A DNA stretch of 64,000 nt from positions 194,072-258,071 of the forward strand of contig NZ_LGCI01000008.1 of assembly GCF_001281525.1 (NCBI RefSeq), written 5' to 3'. Of the stretch, positions 27,361 through 35,731 are shown one piece after another. The translations under genes were made by a program, and so were the position numbers. The stretch is from Lysinibacillus macroides. GTDB lineage: Bacteria; Bacillota; Bacilli; Bacillales_A; Planococcaceae. The notes beneath the pieces were generated by a model. The model did no database searches. It was given only the letters and a program-made list of their open reading frames with translations, and was not told the origin of the DNA. Position 1 is the first letter of the stretch; each line of letters starts with the position of its first letter.

Positions 27361-27384
27361 AGAGTAAATAGCGAGGTGTAAACG

Positions 27385-27897
27385 ATGAATAAAAGCGTGA
27401 CCTTTACAGTTGATGCAGATGTATATGAGAAATTCTGCATCGCATTGAATTTAACAAATGAAACAAAAGATGCTGCAGTGGAAAGCTGTATGCGCTGGTA
27501 TATTGCAAAAACCTTTGAAAAGGCATCACAAGCCTATAACCCAAAAACAGTAGCAAAACAAAATGAAGATACAAACAAGGATTTTTACGGAAAAGCAAAT
27601 CACCGAATCCCAGTATGGGCTGTTAAGCCAAATCAATATAACCACAAAATCATCCGTGCTTATTTTAAGGCAGTTGCCGCCACAGGTCGTGCTACCATAG
27701 ACATGATGGAGCGCTTATGCAGTGATGAAAACAACCCAGAACTTTACGTGCCAACATTTAAGAATAATTATTCGCAGATGAAGTTGGATGGGCCTAAGAG
27801 CCACGGTAAAGTATTTGAGGATGACGGTGAAACGGTAACAATCTGGCACGAGGTAGAAGATACACTCATGAAATATAAAGCGAGTTTTTGTAATTAA
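27385..27897 (+). CDS. Hypothetical protein with ribbon-helix-helix-like start
   Basis: The 170-aa protein starts NKSVTFTVDADVYEKFCIALNL, a beta strand plus helix like that of ribbon-helix-helix proteins, then a helical part (NQYNHKIIRAYFKAVAATGRATIDMMERLC) and an acidic C-terminus. The repeated motif at its promoter would fit self-regulation. I do not recognise the family. It follows the recombinase terminator and so may already belong to the flanking accessory region. Confidence 0.65.
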   Translation: MNKSVTFTVDADVYEKFCIALNLTNETKDAAVESCMRWYIAKTFEKASQAYNPKTVAKQNEDTNKDFYGKANHRIPVWAVKPNQYNHKIIRAYFKAVAATGRATIDMMERLCSDENNPELYVPTFKNNYSQMKLDGPKSHGKVFEDDGETVTIWHEVEDTLMKYKASFCN

Positions 27898-27932
27898 AAG
27901 GAGCAAAGAGTAAAGTAAAGGGGGGTTCGACT

Positions 27933-28910
27933 TTGGATATAAACAAAATGAAAGTTTTATCATATGATGAGCTGCGTTCTTTATACAGAGAATTCTTACA
28001 TAGCCAGAACATTTCAAAACTAACAATCAATACTGCTTACACAGACACCTTCTACCTTTGGAGGAAAGGGAGCAAAGACCTGTTCTGGAATGCAGTGACT
28101 GCTACTGATTTCGAGAATGAGGCAAAAGATTCATTAATACAGGCTCTTTCTAAGAACTCGACCGGTAATGTTAAATCACTTGTTAATAGTTACTTGTCTC
28201 ATCTAAGAAGGTTTCGTTTATTCTTAGCTTCTGATGGAACTGCCGAGCCATTAACCTCTAAGCAGGAGAATGCTGCTAATCGTACATATACTCGTATGAA
28301 GAAAAAGGATGTCGATGTTCCTAATCCATCGATTGAGCAGGTTGAGTTTTATCTAGCTAAGTGGGATCGTCTTGAGAACTACCACCTGCAGGAGGATGCG
28401 CTTAATAAACTGTTCTTTGAGCTATGCCCAAAGAATACTGACATTATCGATGTTCTTTTGAAGTCATCAACGCTTAACGACTTTTATAGTACGAATATTT
28501 TCTCAATCTATCCGGTGGCTAAGCACATATGCGCTCTGGATATTGATTCAAGACTTAAAGCTGGTGATGTTACCCTAGTTCGAGATATTCAGTATATAAC
28601 TATCGGTGATGCAGAGAAGAATTTTTACTCTTTTGCCACAAAGTATTGTAGCCATCACAATCCACTCGATTATCCGATTTATGATAGCTATGTCGATGGG
28701 GTGCTTCGCTATTTTAGGAATCGTAATAGATTCTCAGACTTCCAGGATGGCGATTTGAAAGACTATATTAAATTCAAAGGCATACTGATTGATTTCCGTG
28801 CCTTTTATGGCTTGGATAAATATAACCTGAAGCAAATTGACCAGTATGTTTGGCTACTTGGAAAGGATTATTTCCCGAAGAACTACGGAAAGAAAAAAAG
28901 AGGAGATTAA
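27933..28910 (+). CDS. Hypothetical protein, two-domain, function unknown
   Basis: The 325-aa protein starts at TTG (AAAGGGGGGT 7-8 nt upstream; an ATG lies at 27948). The first 110 residues (LSYDELRSLYREFLHSQNISKLTINTAY) look like the SAM-like core-binding fold of tyrosine recombinases, but no catalytic RHRY pattern follows. The C-terminal half has FATKYCSHHNPLDYPIYDSYV and LKQIDQYVWLLGKDYFP, features I associate, with little certainty, with HhH-GPD-like DNA glycosylase relatives. It stands alone, followed by a long hairpin. Confidence 0.6.
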   Translation: MDINKMKVLSYDELRSLYREFLHSQNISKLTINTAYTDTFYLWRKGSKDLFWNAVTATDFENEAKDSLIQALSKNSTGNVKSLVNSYLSHLRRFRLFLASDGTAEPLTSKQENAANRTYTRMKKKDVDVPNPSIEQVEFYLAKWDRLENYHLQEDALNKLFFELCPKNTDIIDVLLKSSTLNDFYSTNIFSIYPVAKHICALDIDSRLKAGDVTLVRDIQYITIGDAEKNFYSFATKYCSHHNPLDYPIYDSYVDGVLRYFRNRNRFSDFQDGDLKDYIKFKGILIDFRAFYGLDKYNLKQIDQYVWLLGKDYFPKNYGKKKRGD

Positions 28911-28992
28911 TAGTATGGTTGTAAGGTGGTTAATGAAGCTATGGAATTGATTGAGGCAGAATTTAATACGAAAATATGCGGCATAGGCACAG

Positions 28993-29020
28993 GGGTGTCG
29001 GGGTGTCGTTTAGGGTGTCG
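28993..29020 (+). repeat. Three GGGTGTCG repeats
   Basis: GGGTGTCG occurs at 28993-29000, 29001-29008 and 29013-29020, the first two in direct tandem. They lie in the 292-nt non-coding gap before the membrane module and right upstream of a long hairpin. Confidence 0.8.
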
Positions 29021-29034
29021 GTTTTAATACGAGT

Positions 29035-29077
29035 GCAAATTTCAAGGGTCGCCGGTGGCGCGACCTTTGAAATTTGC
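29035..29077 (+). other. Long hairpin, 18-bp stem
   Basis: The arms 29035-29052 and 29060-29077 are complementary over 18 bp with one G-U, around a 7-nt loop (CGGTGGC). No T run follows directly. It could be a structured RNA, a terminator of the preceding gene, or an end of a mobile unit. Confidence 0.65.
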
Positions 29078-29202
29078 ATTTGTGATAATATTATTACACT
29101 GAGATTGCGATAAATTGATAACGACAAATCTTGATTCAAGTGGGATAATATACACTGAAATGAGTGACCAATCAGATGGACGTTCGTATGCGAGGTGGTA
29201 AT

Positions 29203-30645
29203 ATGGGTAAAACGATGACAAGAAAGGATATTTTTCTTGATTTAAGTATTGATGATGATGGTTTTGGTTTTTCTACATCCATTGCCGATGCTTTGGCACA
29301 AGCAGAAGCAGAGCTTGTTGTTTTAAATGACACAGTCGATTCTATCAAAAAATTGAAACCAAATTGTGATAAGTTAGACTATGCTTTGGCTGCAAGCTCC
29401 GGAGCATTATGCGGTGTTATCGATATATTTTTAGTTGGAAAGCCCGGCGAGTCTCCTCTTGGCGATATTACCGATAAGTGGTTTGCCAACAGAACAATGG
29501 ATTTTGCTAAACTTTTCCATCCAAAAAAGAAGAATTTTGATAGTCTCGAATCAGCACTACGATTCTTGGAAAATGAATTCAAAGTGCCATATGACCAGAC
29601 TGGTCTCGGTGATGCAGGAAGGGCAATATTTGATTTAAATGCAAAAAATCATCATTTTAAATCCCTTGCTCATAATCCAAGCTTGCTTGGTCTGTTCTTT
29701 TCGATGCTCGATCAATTCACGAATTCTTCTCACTTTGTCACAGATGGGCAACTTGTTTCCTTGCAGAAAGCAGATGAAAAATGGGAATTACGGGGTGGGA
29801 ATGTTCCCAGCAAATTATTTTGTGGATTTACGAACTGGATAGGGCATCTCATTTCGGATGTTGCTGGTTCCCAATCCAGTGCCAGAGCCGGAAATCGTGG
29901 AATGGGCATCCCATCACCGCTCTGGACTTGGACCAATGATATTATTGCTATAAAAGCAAAGTTGGGTCTTAGCGTAACAGAAACAGATAAGGCCATGAAT
30001 GAGTTGGCTTTAAACATATTTGAGAAAGGTTACGATACACGTTTCCAGGTTGCACAAGCTATCCCGGTCTTTTTGAATGATCTGCTTGTTCGACTCATTT
30101 ATGCAATCCGACGTCTTTTCAGCTACTTCTCAGAAACACCAAAGGCAGATCGTTCCTTTGCACTTATGTGGAAAAAGTGCGAGCCATTCTCCAATCCAAC
30201 GGTTAAACGAATGTTAACTGTTGCACACGGAACATTCTGTTTAGTTGATATCGGTGATGCGGTGGGTAGAGCTTTTATAGAGGGTGGCGGCTCTTTTAAT
30301 GCAGTTGAATTTGTTTTGCGCCTCAACGTCGTAGGAGTCGGTCGATTCACTATATCCTTGTACGGAGAAACAAAGAGAGCTATTTCGTATAGCCGTGCAA
30401 AGAGAGAAGCTGATTTTGCGTCAAAAGAAATCACTATCGTCAATAATTACATAGAGGGTCTGAAAATTCTGTCTCTAAAGTATGATGATGCACACCTTTT
30501 GATGTTTATTGATGATTTTGAAAAAAGCGATGCTTATGCAGAGGCTTTTGGGAAATCATCAGCATTGGCAGAATTACGCAATGTTCCAGCCAACAAAATA
30601 TTAAAGAGCAAGTCAGATATAGACAAATTTTTTGGAGGAAAATGA
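29203..30645 (+). CDS. Hypothetical protein, first gene of an unknown module
   Basis: The 480-aa protein has no domain that I recognise. After an acidic start (LDLSIDDDGFGFSTSIADALAQAEAE) it has moderately hydrophobic helices, e.g. residues near ASSGALCGVIDIFLVG and AIPVFLNDLLVRLIYAIRRLF, and a Gly-rich stretch GDAVGRAFIEGGGSF, so membrane association is possible. GAGGTGG lies before the ATG at 29203; the upstream start at 29164 has no such site. The next gene starts 1 nt after its stop, which indicates a two-gene unit. Confidence 0.7.
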   Translation: MGKTMTRKDIFLDLSIDDDGFGFSTSIADALAQAEAELVVLNDTVDSIKKLKPNCDKLDYALAASSGALCGVIDIFLVGKPGESPLGDITDKWFANRTMDFAKLFHPKKKNFDSLESALRFLENEFKVPYDQTGLGDAGRAIFDLNAKNHHFKSLAHNPSLLGLFFSMLDQFTNSSHFVTDGQLVSLQKADEKWELRGGNVPSKLFCGFTNWIGHLISDVAGSQSSARAGNRGMGIPSPLWTWTNDIIAIKAKLGLSVTETDKAMNELALNIFEKGYDTRFQVAQAIPVFLNDLLVRLIYAIRRLFSYFSETPKADRSFALMWKKCEPFSNPTVKRMLTVAHGTFCLVDIGDAVGRAFIEGGGSFNAVEFVLRLNVVGVGRFTISLYGETKRAISYSRAKREADFASKEITIVNNYIEGLKILSLKYDDAHLLMFIDDFEKSDAYAEAFGKSSALAELRNVPANKILKSKSDIDKFFGGK

Positions 30646-30646
30646 T

Positions 30647-31756
30647 ATGGCTAAGAAACTATCAAAACTTCAAATAGCGCAACAGAAAGCAGAGGCCGCT
30701 GCTAAAAAGACTAATAAGAAAATTGAAGAACTGGGTCAACACACCAGTGATTTATATGCTTCTTTAAACATGATACAGTCGCTATTTGATCGTATTCGAA
30801 ATGTGCCTGAAGAGGATAAGTTAAAATATGAAGAACTGAAAGCTATCAGGGTAAATTGGAAGCAGCAAGCAGAAAACATAGAAATGGAATATAAGAAGAC
30901 TAAGGTAAAGGCTGCAGGTCAGGGAGCTGCTGGCGTAGGTGCAGGTGTCGCTGTTGCTGCCCTTGGTCCTACAGCGGCTATGGGTATTGCGACAACCTTT
31001 GGTGTAGCATCTACAGGGACCGCCATATCCGCTTTAAGTGGTGCAGCGGCTACGAATGCAGCTTTGGCATGGTTAGGTGGGGGTGCTTTGGTAGCTGGCG
31101 GAGGTGGAATGGCAGCAGGTAATGCATTTTTAGCGCTTGCTGGGCCAGTAGGTTGGACAATCGCAGGTCTTTCCATTGTTGCCAGCGGATTGATGTTTTT
31201 CAAGACGAAAAGTGATAAGGAAAGACTGGAGAACATTTTTACCCTTATTAGCAATAGAGATATTAAATCGTACGAGCTTGCGATTGTGGAGCTGAGTGAG
31301 CGTATTAAGAGGATAGTGGACGAAGCTGGGAAATTAGCAGGGGCCATTATTAAAATTGAAACTTTTGGGGCTGATTACAACAAGATGTCTGAGACTCAAC
31401 AGTATGAGTTAGGTGCATATGTTAACCTCATGGAAGCTTCCACCATGCTGCTTGTTAACCCGATTTTAGGTCTACAGCCTAAATATACAGAGCAAGATTT
31501 TGAAAAGTTGTGTGCCTCCGAGAGTGTTTCATTCAGAACGTATTTCAAGAATCACAAGAGTATGGTAATCTCTATGGCGAATTTGCTCTACAAAATTAAG
31601 CTTGATGATAAAGATAAGAAGTTGCTTGCCAAGTCACTAAAGAAAAATAAAGAATTTCTGGCATCGGTTGAAATGTCTAAAAAGGAATTTGATGCTGACG
31701 ATATCTCAATGATTGAGAGGGCATTGCAACACAGATATAAGAGAAGTACATATTGA
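30647..31756 (+). CDS. Coiled-coil protein with Gly/Ala-rich membrane segment
   Basis: The 369-aa protein has an N-terminal coiled coil (residues 5-90), then about 95 residues rich in Gly and Ala (GAAGVGAGVAVAALGPTAA ... GPVGWTIAGLSIVASGLMFF) with glycine-zipper spacing, which would insert in or sit on a membrane, and a helical charged C-terminus. Such glycine-zipper segments occur in pore-forming and dynamin-like effectors; the function here is not known. The ATG at 30647 follows GGAGG and lies 1 nt after the upstream stop, so both proteins probably act together. Confidence 0.75.
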   Translation: MAKKLSKLQIAQQKAEAAAKKTNKKIEELGQHTSDLYASLNMIQSLFDRIRNVPEEDKLKYEELKAIRVNWKQQAENIEMEYKKTKVKAAGQGAAGVGAGVAVAALGPTAAMGIATTFGVASTGTAISALSGAAATNAALAWLGGGALVAGGGGMAAGNAFLALAGPVGWTIAGLSIVASGLMFFKTKSDKERLENIFTLISNRDIKSYELAIVELSERIKRIVDEAGKLAGAIIKIETFGADYNKMSETQQYELGAYVNLMEASTMLLVNPILGLQPKYTEQDFEKLCASESVSFRTYFKNHKSMVISMANLLYKIKLDDKDKKLLAKSLKKNKEFLASVEMSKKEFDADDISMIERALQHRYKRSTY

Positions 31757-31840
31757 TACAAGAACAACTCTGTTGTGGTCAAGCTTTTTTGTAACATATT
31801 TGTTTGTTTAATTTATATGTTTCGTGCCTGAAAAGGAAAT

Positions 31841-32044
31841 ATTATTGCTGAGTCATCAGACTTTGAGTCTATAGAAATAGATCTAGATAGCTTATTGAAT
31901 GAACTAAAAGATGTTCGTAACGCTTTATATGACTGCATTAACGATCTGATTGATTTTAAGAGTGCGGTATCTCAGAAACATCCAGTGAAAGATGACTTGG
32001 TGATACCAAACCCATCAAGTTATGTTAAGGTTATACTTTCTTAG
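31841..32044 (+). pseudogene. Short open remnant without normal start
   Basis: The frame from 31841 to the TAG at 32042 reads IAESSDFESIEIDLDSLL...YDCINDLIDFKSAVSQ, an acidic helical protein end. It is closed upstream by TGA and has no ATG, GTG or TTG at its start, although AAAAGGAAAT precedes an ATT. I read it as the end of a decayed or truncated gene. The rest of the gap to 32246 holds only a terminator. Confidence 0.35.
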
Positions 32045-32205
32045 TTAAGATTAAGTCATTCATAATGTCGATATGTTCCCGCTAACCGATAGTGCAAAAA
32101 ACGTAGTGGATATGTTTCCGAGAACGGGCAAATTCAAATGACATTCATTCTGTCCTCTCGAGCCATGTGGAGTGTTGCGCGTTGCTAAAATTAATATAAA
32201 AAAAG

Positions 32206-32241
32206 AAAGCTCGTTTAAACTTCTTTATTTAGACGAGCTTT
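32206..32241 (-). terminator. Terminator of the split recombinase gene
   Basis: AAAGCTCGT (32206-32214) pairs with ACGAGCTTT (32233-32241). On the minus strand the stem is followed by a T run (the A run at 32198-32204), so it ends the minus-strand recombinase transcript. Confidence 0.75.
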
Positions 32242-32246
32242 TCTGA

Positions 32247-32868
32247 TTAAAGTAATTCGTTAGAAAAGCGATAAAAGATTCTTGGAGATCCGTCTTTTTT
32301 AATTTCAATTCGATCTACTAGACGGTGTAACATTTCAGTTGTTAACTCATTGAATTGAAGGAAATAACTTAGCTCTTTTTTAATTTTAGCTATATCAGTT
32401 GCTGTTGTATCCTTTGATACTGAATTTGATTTTTCTAGCTCGTATTTTTCAGTAACTAAGATATTTAATTTATTATCGATATCATCAATAGTTAAGCGGT
32501 AGTCTTCTATTTTTATACTTGATTGAGCTAGAAGTTTTGTAAGTCTTACTTTGTCATTATTTAAATCTGCAATGTCTTTTTCAATCTTAACCAAACGTTT
32601 TTTTGTACTATTGGTTACTTTATTAGCTTTCTTTGCGATAAAACCCATTACATCATCCAAGTTTAATTTAGCTGTTATGGATCTAATATCTTCCAGTATT
32701 ATTTCAGCAAGTTGCTTTTCCTTAATAAAATGTTCTGAACATGCTTTGATTCCATGTTTATTATAATTACCACATACATAGCCTTTTCGATTCTTTTTAA
32801 AGTGCAAACCTCTACCACAATCAGCACAGAAAGCTGTATTTGTGAATAAATGAATCTCCTGTTGGGGT
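32247..32868 (-). pseudogene. Large serine recombinase, 3' part (split by IS)
   Basis: This minus-strand fragment encodes about 207 residues: the zinc ribbon CADCGRGLHFKK with later Cys, a coiled coil (VTNSTKKRLVKIEKDIADLNND) and the usual C-terminal EIKKDGSPRIFYRF. It continues in frame from the fragment at 34330-35275 across the duplicated GTTGGGGT: the codons on both sides give RPQQEIHLFTNTAF. A possible start inside the IS end would add only a few residues. The gene has been inactivated by the insertion. Confidence 0.9.
32861..32868. repeat. Target site duplication GTTGGGGT, copy 1
   Basis: It is identical to 34330-34337 and flanks the IS256-family element exactly. Confidence 0.92.
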
Positions 32869-32959
32869 GGTACTGTCAATATTTTTGTGTAAATGACGAT
32901 TCACCCGTTCAAGGGAACTCATCACCTGTGTATTCAATTGTACTTGTTCGAAGTGTTGA

Positions 32960-33003
32960 TTTGAGTGTGTAGGAAAGGGCTAGCCCTTTCCTACACACTC
33001 AAA
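32960..33003. terminator. 44-bp perfect palindrome inside the IS
   Basis: The arms of 22 bp (starting TTTGAGTGTGTAGG) are perfectly complementary with no loop. It lies just after the transposase stop. A bidirectional terminator that shields the element from outside transcription is likely; the lack of a loop means the RNA hairpin would open a few central bases. Confidence 0.7.
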
Positions 33004-33025
33004 TTTCGCGCTGGCGCGTCCCGGT

Positions 33026-34222
33026 CTAGTTTGCCGGTTCGTGCAGCTGCTCAAACATTTCTTCTAGCTTTGCACGGGCCTGATTGAAGCCGATGTGGCA
33101 GCGTGTGGCGAAACGTTGATTATAGTCTTCGAACTGCGTCACTAAAAAGCGCTCCAACGATTCTTCGTTCGGGAACTGTTCCTTGCGCTTTGTATATTTT
33201 TTGATTTGCTTATTGAACGACTCGATTAAATTCGTCGAGTAGATGCTTCGCCAAATCGCCTTGGGAAAGCCGTAAAACGTCAGTAAATACGGGTTTTCGA
33301 GTAAGCCTTGTGCGACTTTTTTATACGATTTGCCCCATTTTTCGCAGAACGTCTCGAGCGCTTTTTTCGCTGCTTCAGCGTTCTTTGCCTGGTGAATCGT
33401 TTTAAAATCCTCGCACACTTCCTTGCGATCTTCTACTCGGACTTTATGCATGATATTGCGTGCCACATGGACAAGGCACACCTGATATTTTGCCTTTGGA
33501 AACACATTAAACACAGCGTCTGCCATGCCTTTTAAGCCGTCTGATACGAATAAAAGTACGTCTTCTACACCACGGTCTTTGAGCTCTTGTAGTAGCTCCT
33601 GCCAGTTGTAGGCCGATTCTGTTGGGGCAATCGTATAGCCAAGCACTTCTTTAGAGCCGTCTTCACGAATACCAACTGCAATATAGACGGCCTCTTTTGA
33701 CACCGTATCACGACGCACGGCAATATACGTCGCGTCTAAATACACGCATACGTAACGATTGTGCAAAGGACGGTTATTAAAGGCTTCTACCGTTTCTGAA
33801 ACAGCCTTTGTCATATTCGAAATCGTTTGCGGCGTATAGTGATGCCCATACATTTTCTCAATTAATTGCGCAATTTCCGCCATCGTAATGCCTTTTTTGA
33901 ACAAGTGAATGACCGTTTCTTCCAGCGTATCGTTCGAGCGCTTATATGGTACCACTGTCTGTTGTTTAAACTCACCGTTGCGATCCCGCGGGATTTGAAG
34001 CGTTAAATCGCCGTACTCCGTGTGAAGTGTACGCGAATAAGACCCATTGCGAGAATTGCCTGAGTTGAACCCGATACGATCGTATTTTTCGTAATCCAAA
34101 AATTCCGTCAGCTCTGTCGCCAGTAGCGAGTTGATCGCCATTTCCAAGTGCGAACGAAAAACCTCGGTAATATCTTGTTTTTTGACTAGTGCATCGACAA
34201 TTTCTGTTGTAAACTGATTCAT
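33026..34222 (-). CDS. IS256-family (Mutator-type) transposase
   Basis: The 398-aa DDE transposase has the N-terminal part FLDYEKYDRIGFNSGNSRNG, the first acidic residue in VYLDATYIAVRR, the second in LFVSDGLKGMADAV, the CLVHVARN block and the Glu region TNLIESFNKQIKKYTK. All parts are intact, so the element may be active. Its ATG at 34222 follows GAGGTCTT on the minus strand. Confidence 0.96.
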   Translation of the reverse strand: MNQFTTEIVDALVKKQDITEVFRSHLEMAINSLLATELTEFLDYEKYDRIGFNSGNSRNGSYSRTLHTEYGDLTLQIPRDRNGEFKQQTVVPYKRSNDTLEETVIHLFKKGITMAEIAQLIEKMYGHHYTPQTISNMTKAVSETVEAFNNRPLHNRYVCVYLDATYIAVRRDTVSKEAVYIAVGIREDGSKEVLGYTIAPTESAYNWQELLQELKDRGVEDVLLFVSDGLKGMADAVFNVFPKAKYQVCLVHVARNIMHKVRVEDRKEVCEDFKTIHQAKNAEAAKKALETFCEKWGKSYKKVAQGLLENPYLLTFYGFPKAIWRSIYSTNLIESFNKQIKKYTKRKEQFPNEESLERFLVTQFEDYNQRFATRCHIGFNQARAKLEEMFEQLHEPAN

Positions 34223-34329
34223 AGGGAAGACCTCTTTTCTAGGATTGGTTGTGGTGACTTAATTCTACCAAGAAAGGGTCTTCCTTTTTCTATGGAATTT
34301 TCTATTTACACAAAATATTTTATACTCTC

Positions 34330-34337
34330 GTTGGGGT
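34330..34337. repeat. Target site duplication GTTGGGGT, copy 2
   Basis: It is identical to 32861-32868 on the other side of the IS256-family element. Confidence 0.92.
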
Positions 34338-35275
34338 CTGATGCGTTGTCTAGAAATAATCATATCTTGAACAGTGTTGAATGTATCTAGAGAAATAATA
34401 GCTTCGTGAACATTTTCTACTATTACAAATTCAGACACAGGAAGTAATAATCTTGAATCAGTGATAGTAGGCTTAGTATCACGACATTGTACAAGCGCCC
34501 CAGTATAGTGAGGGTTCATTAGAATTTTCTTAATCGTTGAACCATGCCACTTATCTCCAGCATTAGCCTTTCCACTTATCTGTGAAGGAGTTGGGATTCC
34601 TTCGTTATATAAGCCACGGGCTATACCATCAAACCCTTTACCTTCAATATATTCTTGAAAAATCTTACGAACAATATCAGGAGTATAATCATCTCTAATA
34701 AATATCTTTTTATTTTCAAGATAATAACCGTAGGGTGGTACGGAACCATTAAATTCCCCTTCTTTTGCTTTTGTTCGGAATGTATGTTTAATCCGATTGC
34801 TTGTTTTTTGTGATTCTTGTTCGTAAATCCATGCATACAATCCAAATTTATCTTGGTCTCCATTTAAAGTATCAATTGCCCCATCAAGTGTTTTAAGATG
34901 GATTTTATGTTTATTTAAGATTTCCTTTAATTGATAGGCAAGGGGTACATTTCTTGCTAAACGTGATAATTCTTTTGATAGAATTAAATCGAATTTATTT
35001 TCTTTTGCGTCATTGATTAATTGATTAAGTCCTTTACGGTTACTGTGTGTACCCGATTCAATTTCTTGATAAAAGTCATAAATTTCCCATCCATTCTCCG
35101 CGCATACCTGTGTGAATAAATTTCTTTGATTTTCAAGGGATGACTTTTGTTCTTCTTTATGAGTTGATACACGAACTAGAATAGCAACTTTTAATGGTCT
35201 GTTTGCTAAAGTACTATCAAGTTCTTGCTGTCCAATTTCTTTATATGAATTACTACTTGCCAATGCTAATCTCAT
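34330..35275 (-). pseudogene. Large serine recombinase, 5' part (split by IS)
   Basis: It encodes the resolvase domain with the nucleophilic Ser in VAILVRVSTHKEEQ, the SRLARN motif, the recombinase domain (GSVPPYGYYLENKK) and IKKILMNPHYTGALVQ, about 315 residues. The open frame runs on into the IS end to 34265 and would give a truncated protein with 19 foreign residues. With the 3' part the parental enzyme had about 522 residues. It is distinct from the prophage recombinases and probably mobilised a different element. Confidence 0.93.
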
Positions 35276-35421
35276 GATTGACCACTTCCTTCATCATGAG
35301 ATGTAGTGGTGTTATCTTTAGCATATAAGCTTTTTAATAGTTGGTCAATTTGGTTATTGATTAGATCAGTTATGATTTTTTCTAATGTTGTTTCACTTTT
35401 ATAAACACGTTCAATATTCAT
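35272..35421 (-). CDS. Small protein coupled to the split recombinase
   Basis: This 49-aa ORF begins NIERVYKSETTLEKIITDLI and ends in a Thr/Ser-rich tail. GGAGG stands 8 nt before its ATG and its TGA overlaps the recombinase ATG (ATGA), so the two are translationally coupled. A helical mini-protein before a serine recombinase is also seen at 23386 in this window. Function unknown. Confidence 0.6.
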   Translation of the reverse strand: MNIERVYKSETTLEKIITDLINNQIDQLLKSLYAKDNTTTSHDEGSGQS

Positions 35422-35487
35422 TTTATTAGCCTCCATTATTTTGGTGGCTAGATGTTTCAGCCGGCTTACTGGTCTAGCTGAAATATG

Positions 35488-35513
35488 ATACTTTCGGATT
35501 TTTGATATTCTAA
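35488..35513 (-). repeat. 26-nt direct repeat upstream of recombinase operon, copy 1
   Basis: The sequence begins ATACTTTCGGATTTT (plus strand) and is identical to 36350-36375 except for one base. It lies 67 nt upstream of the start at 35421. The following 30 nt are also similar between the copies. Confidence 0.75.
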
Positions 35514-35652
35514 GAGCAAATTCATATAAAAATAAAGTTTAACTATTCTGTTTATTAAATGCTGTTCGAGGTTTATTATGATATCTAGCGATTTGAAGAA
35601 AATAGGTGGTAGAAAAGTTACTAGTGTTTTAGTAATCAAATATAAAAAGAAA

Positions 35653-35703
35653 AATCCGCAGAATTACCAAGTCCATGTTAATGACTAGGAATCTCTGCGG
35701 ATT
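35653..35703 (-). terminator. Terminator of the resolvase-like gene
   Basis: AATCCGCAGA (35653-35662) pairs with TCTGCGGATT (35694-35703). The A-rich stretch before 35653 gives a T run on the minus strand. Confidence 0.75.
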
Positions 35704-35731
35704 CTAAAATGGAGTTACACTATTTATTCGA

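Larger units (their letters stand above)
32869..34329 (-). mobile_element. IS256-family insertion sequence, complete
   Basis: The element is 1461 bp long, with imperfect 26-bp terminal inverted repeats (18 of 26 match; the inner part ends in GTGTAAAT on both sides) and an 8-bp target duplication, the usual size for IS256. It carries one transposase gene on the minus strand. A 44-bp palindrome lies between the gene and the left end. It has split a serine recombinase gene in the same orientation. Confidence 0.93.

Noticed and set aside
28993..29077. CRISPR array
   Set aside because: The 8-nt repeats are too short and too few, with no regular spacers and no cas genes nearby.
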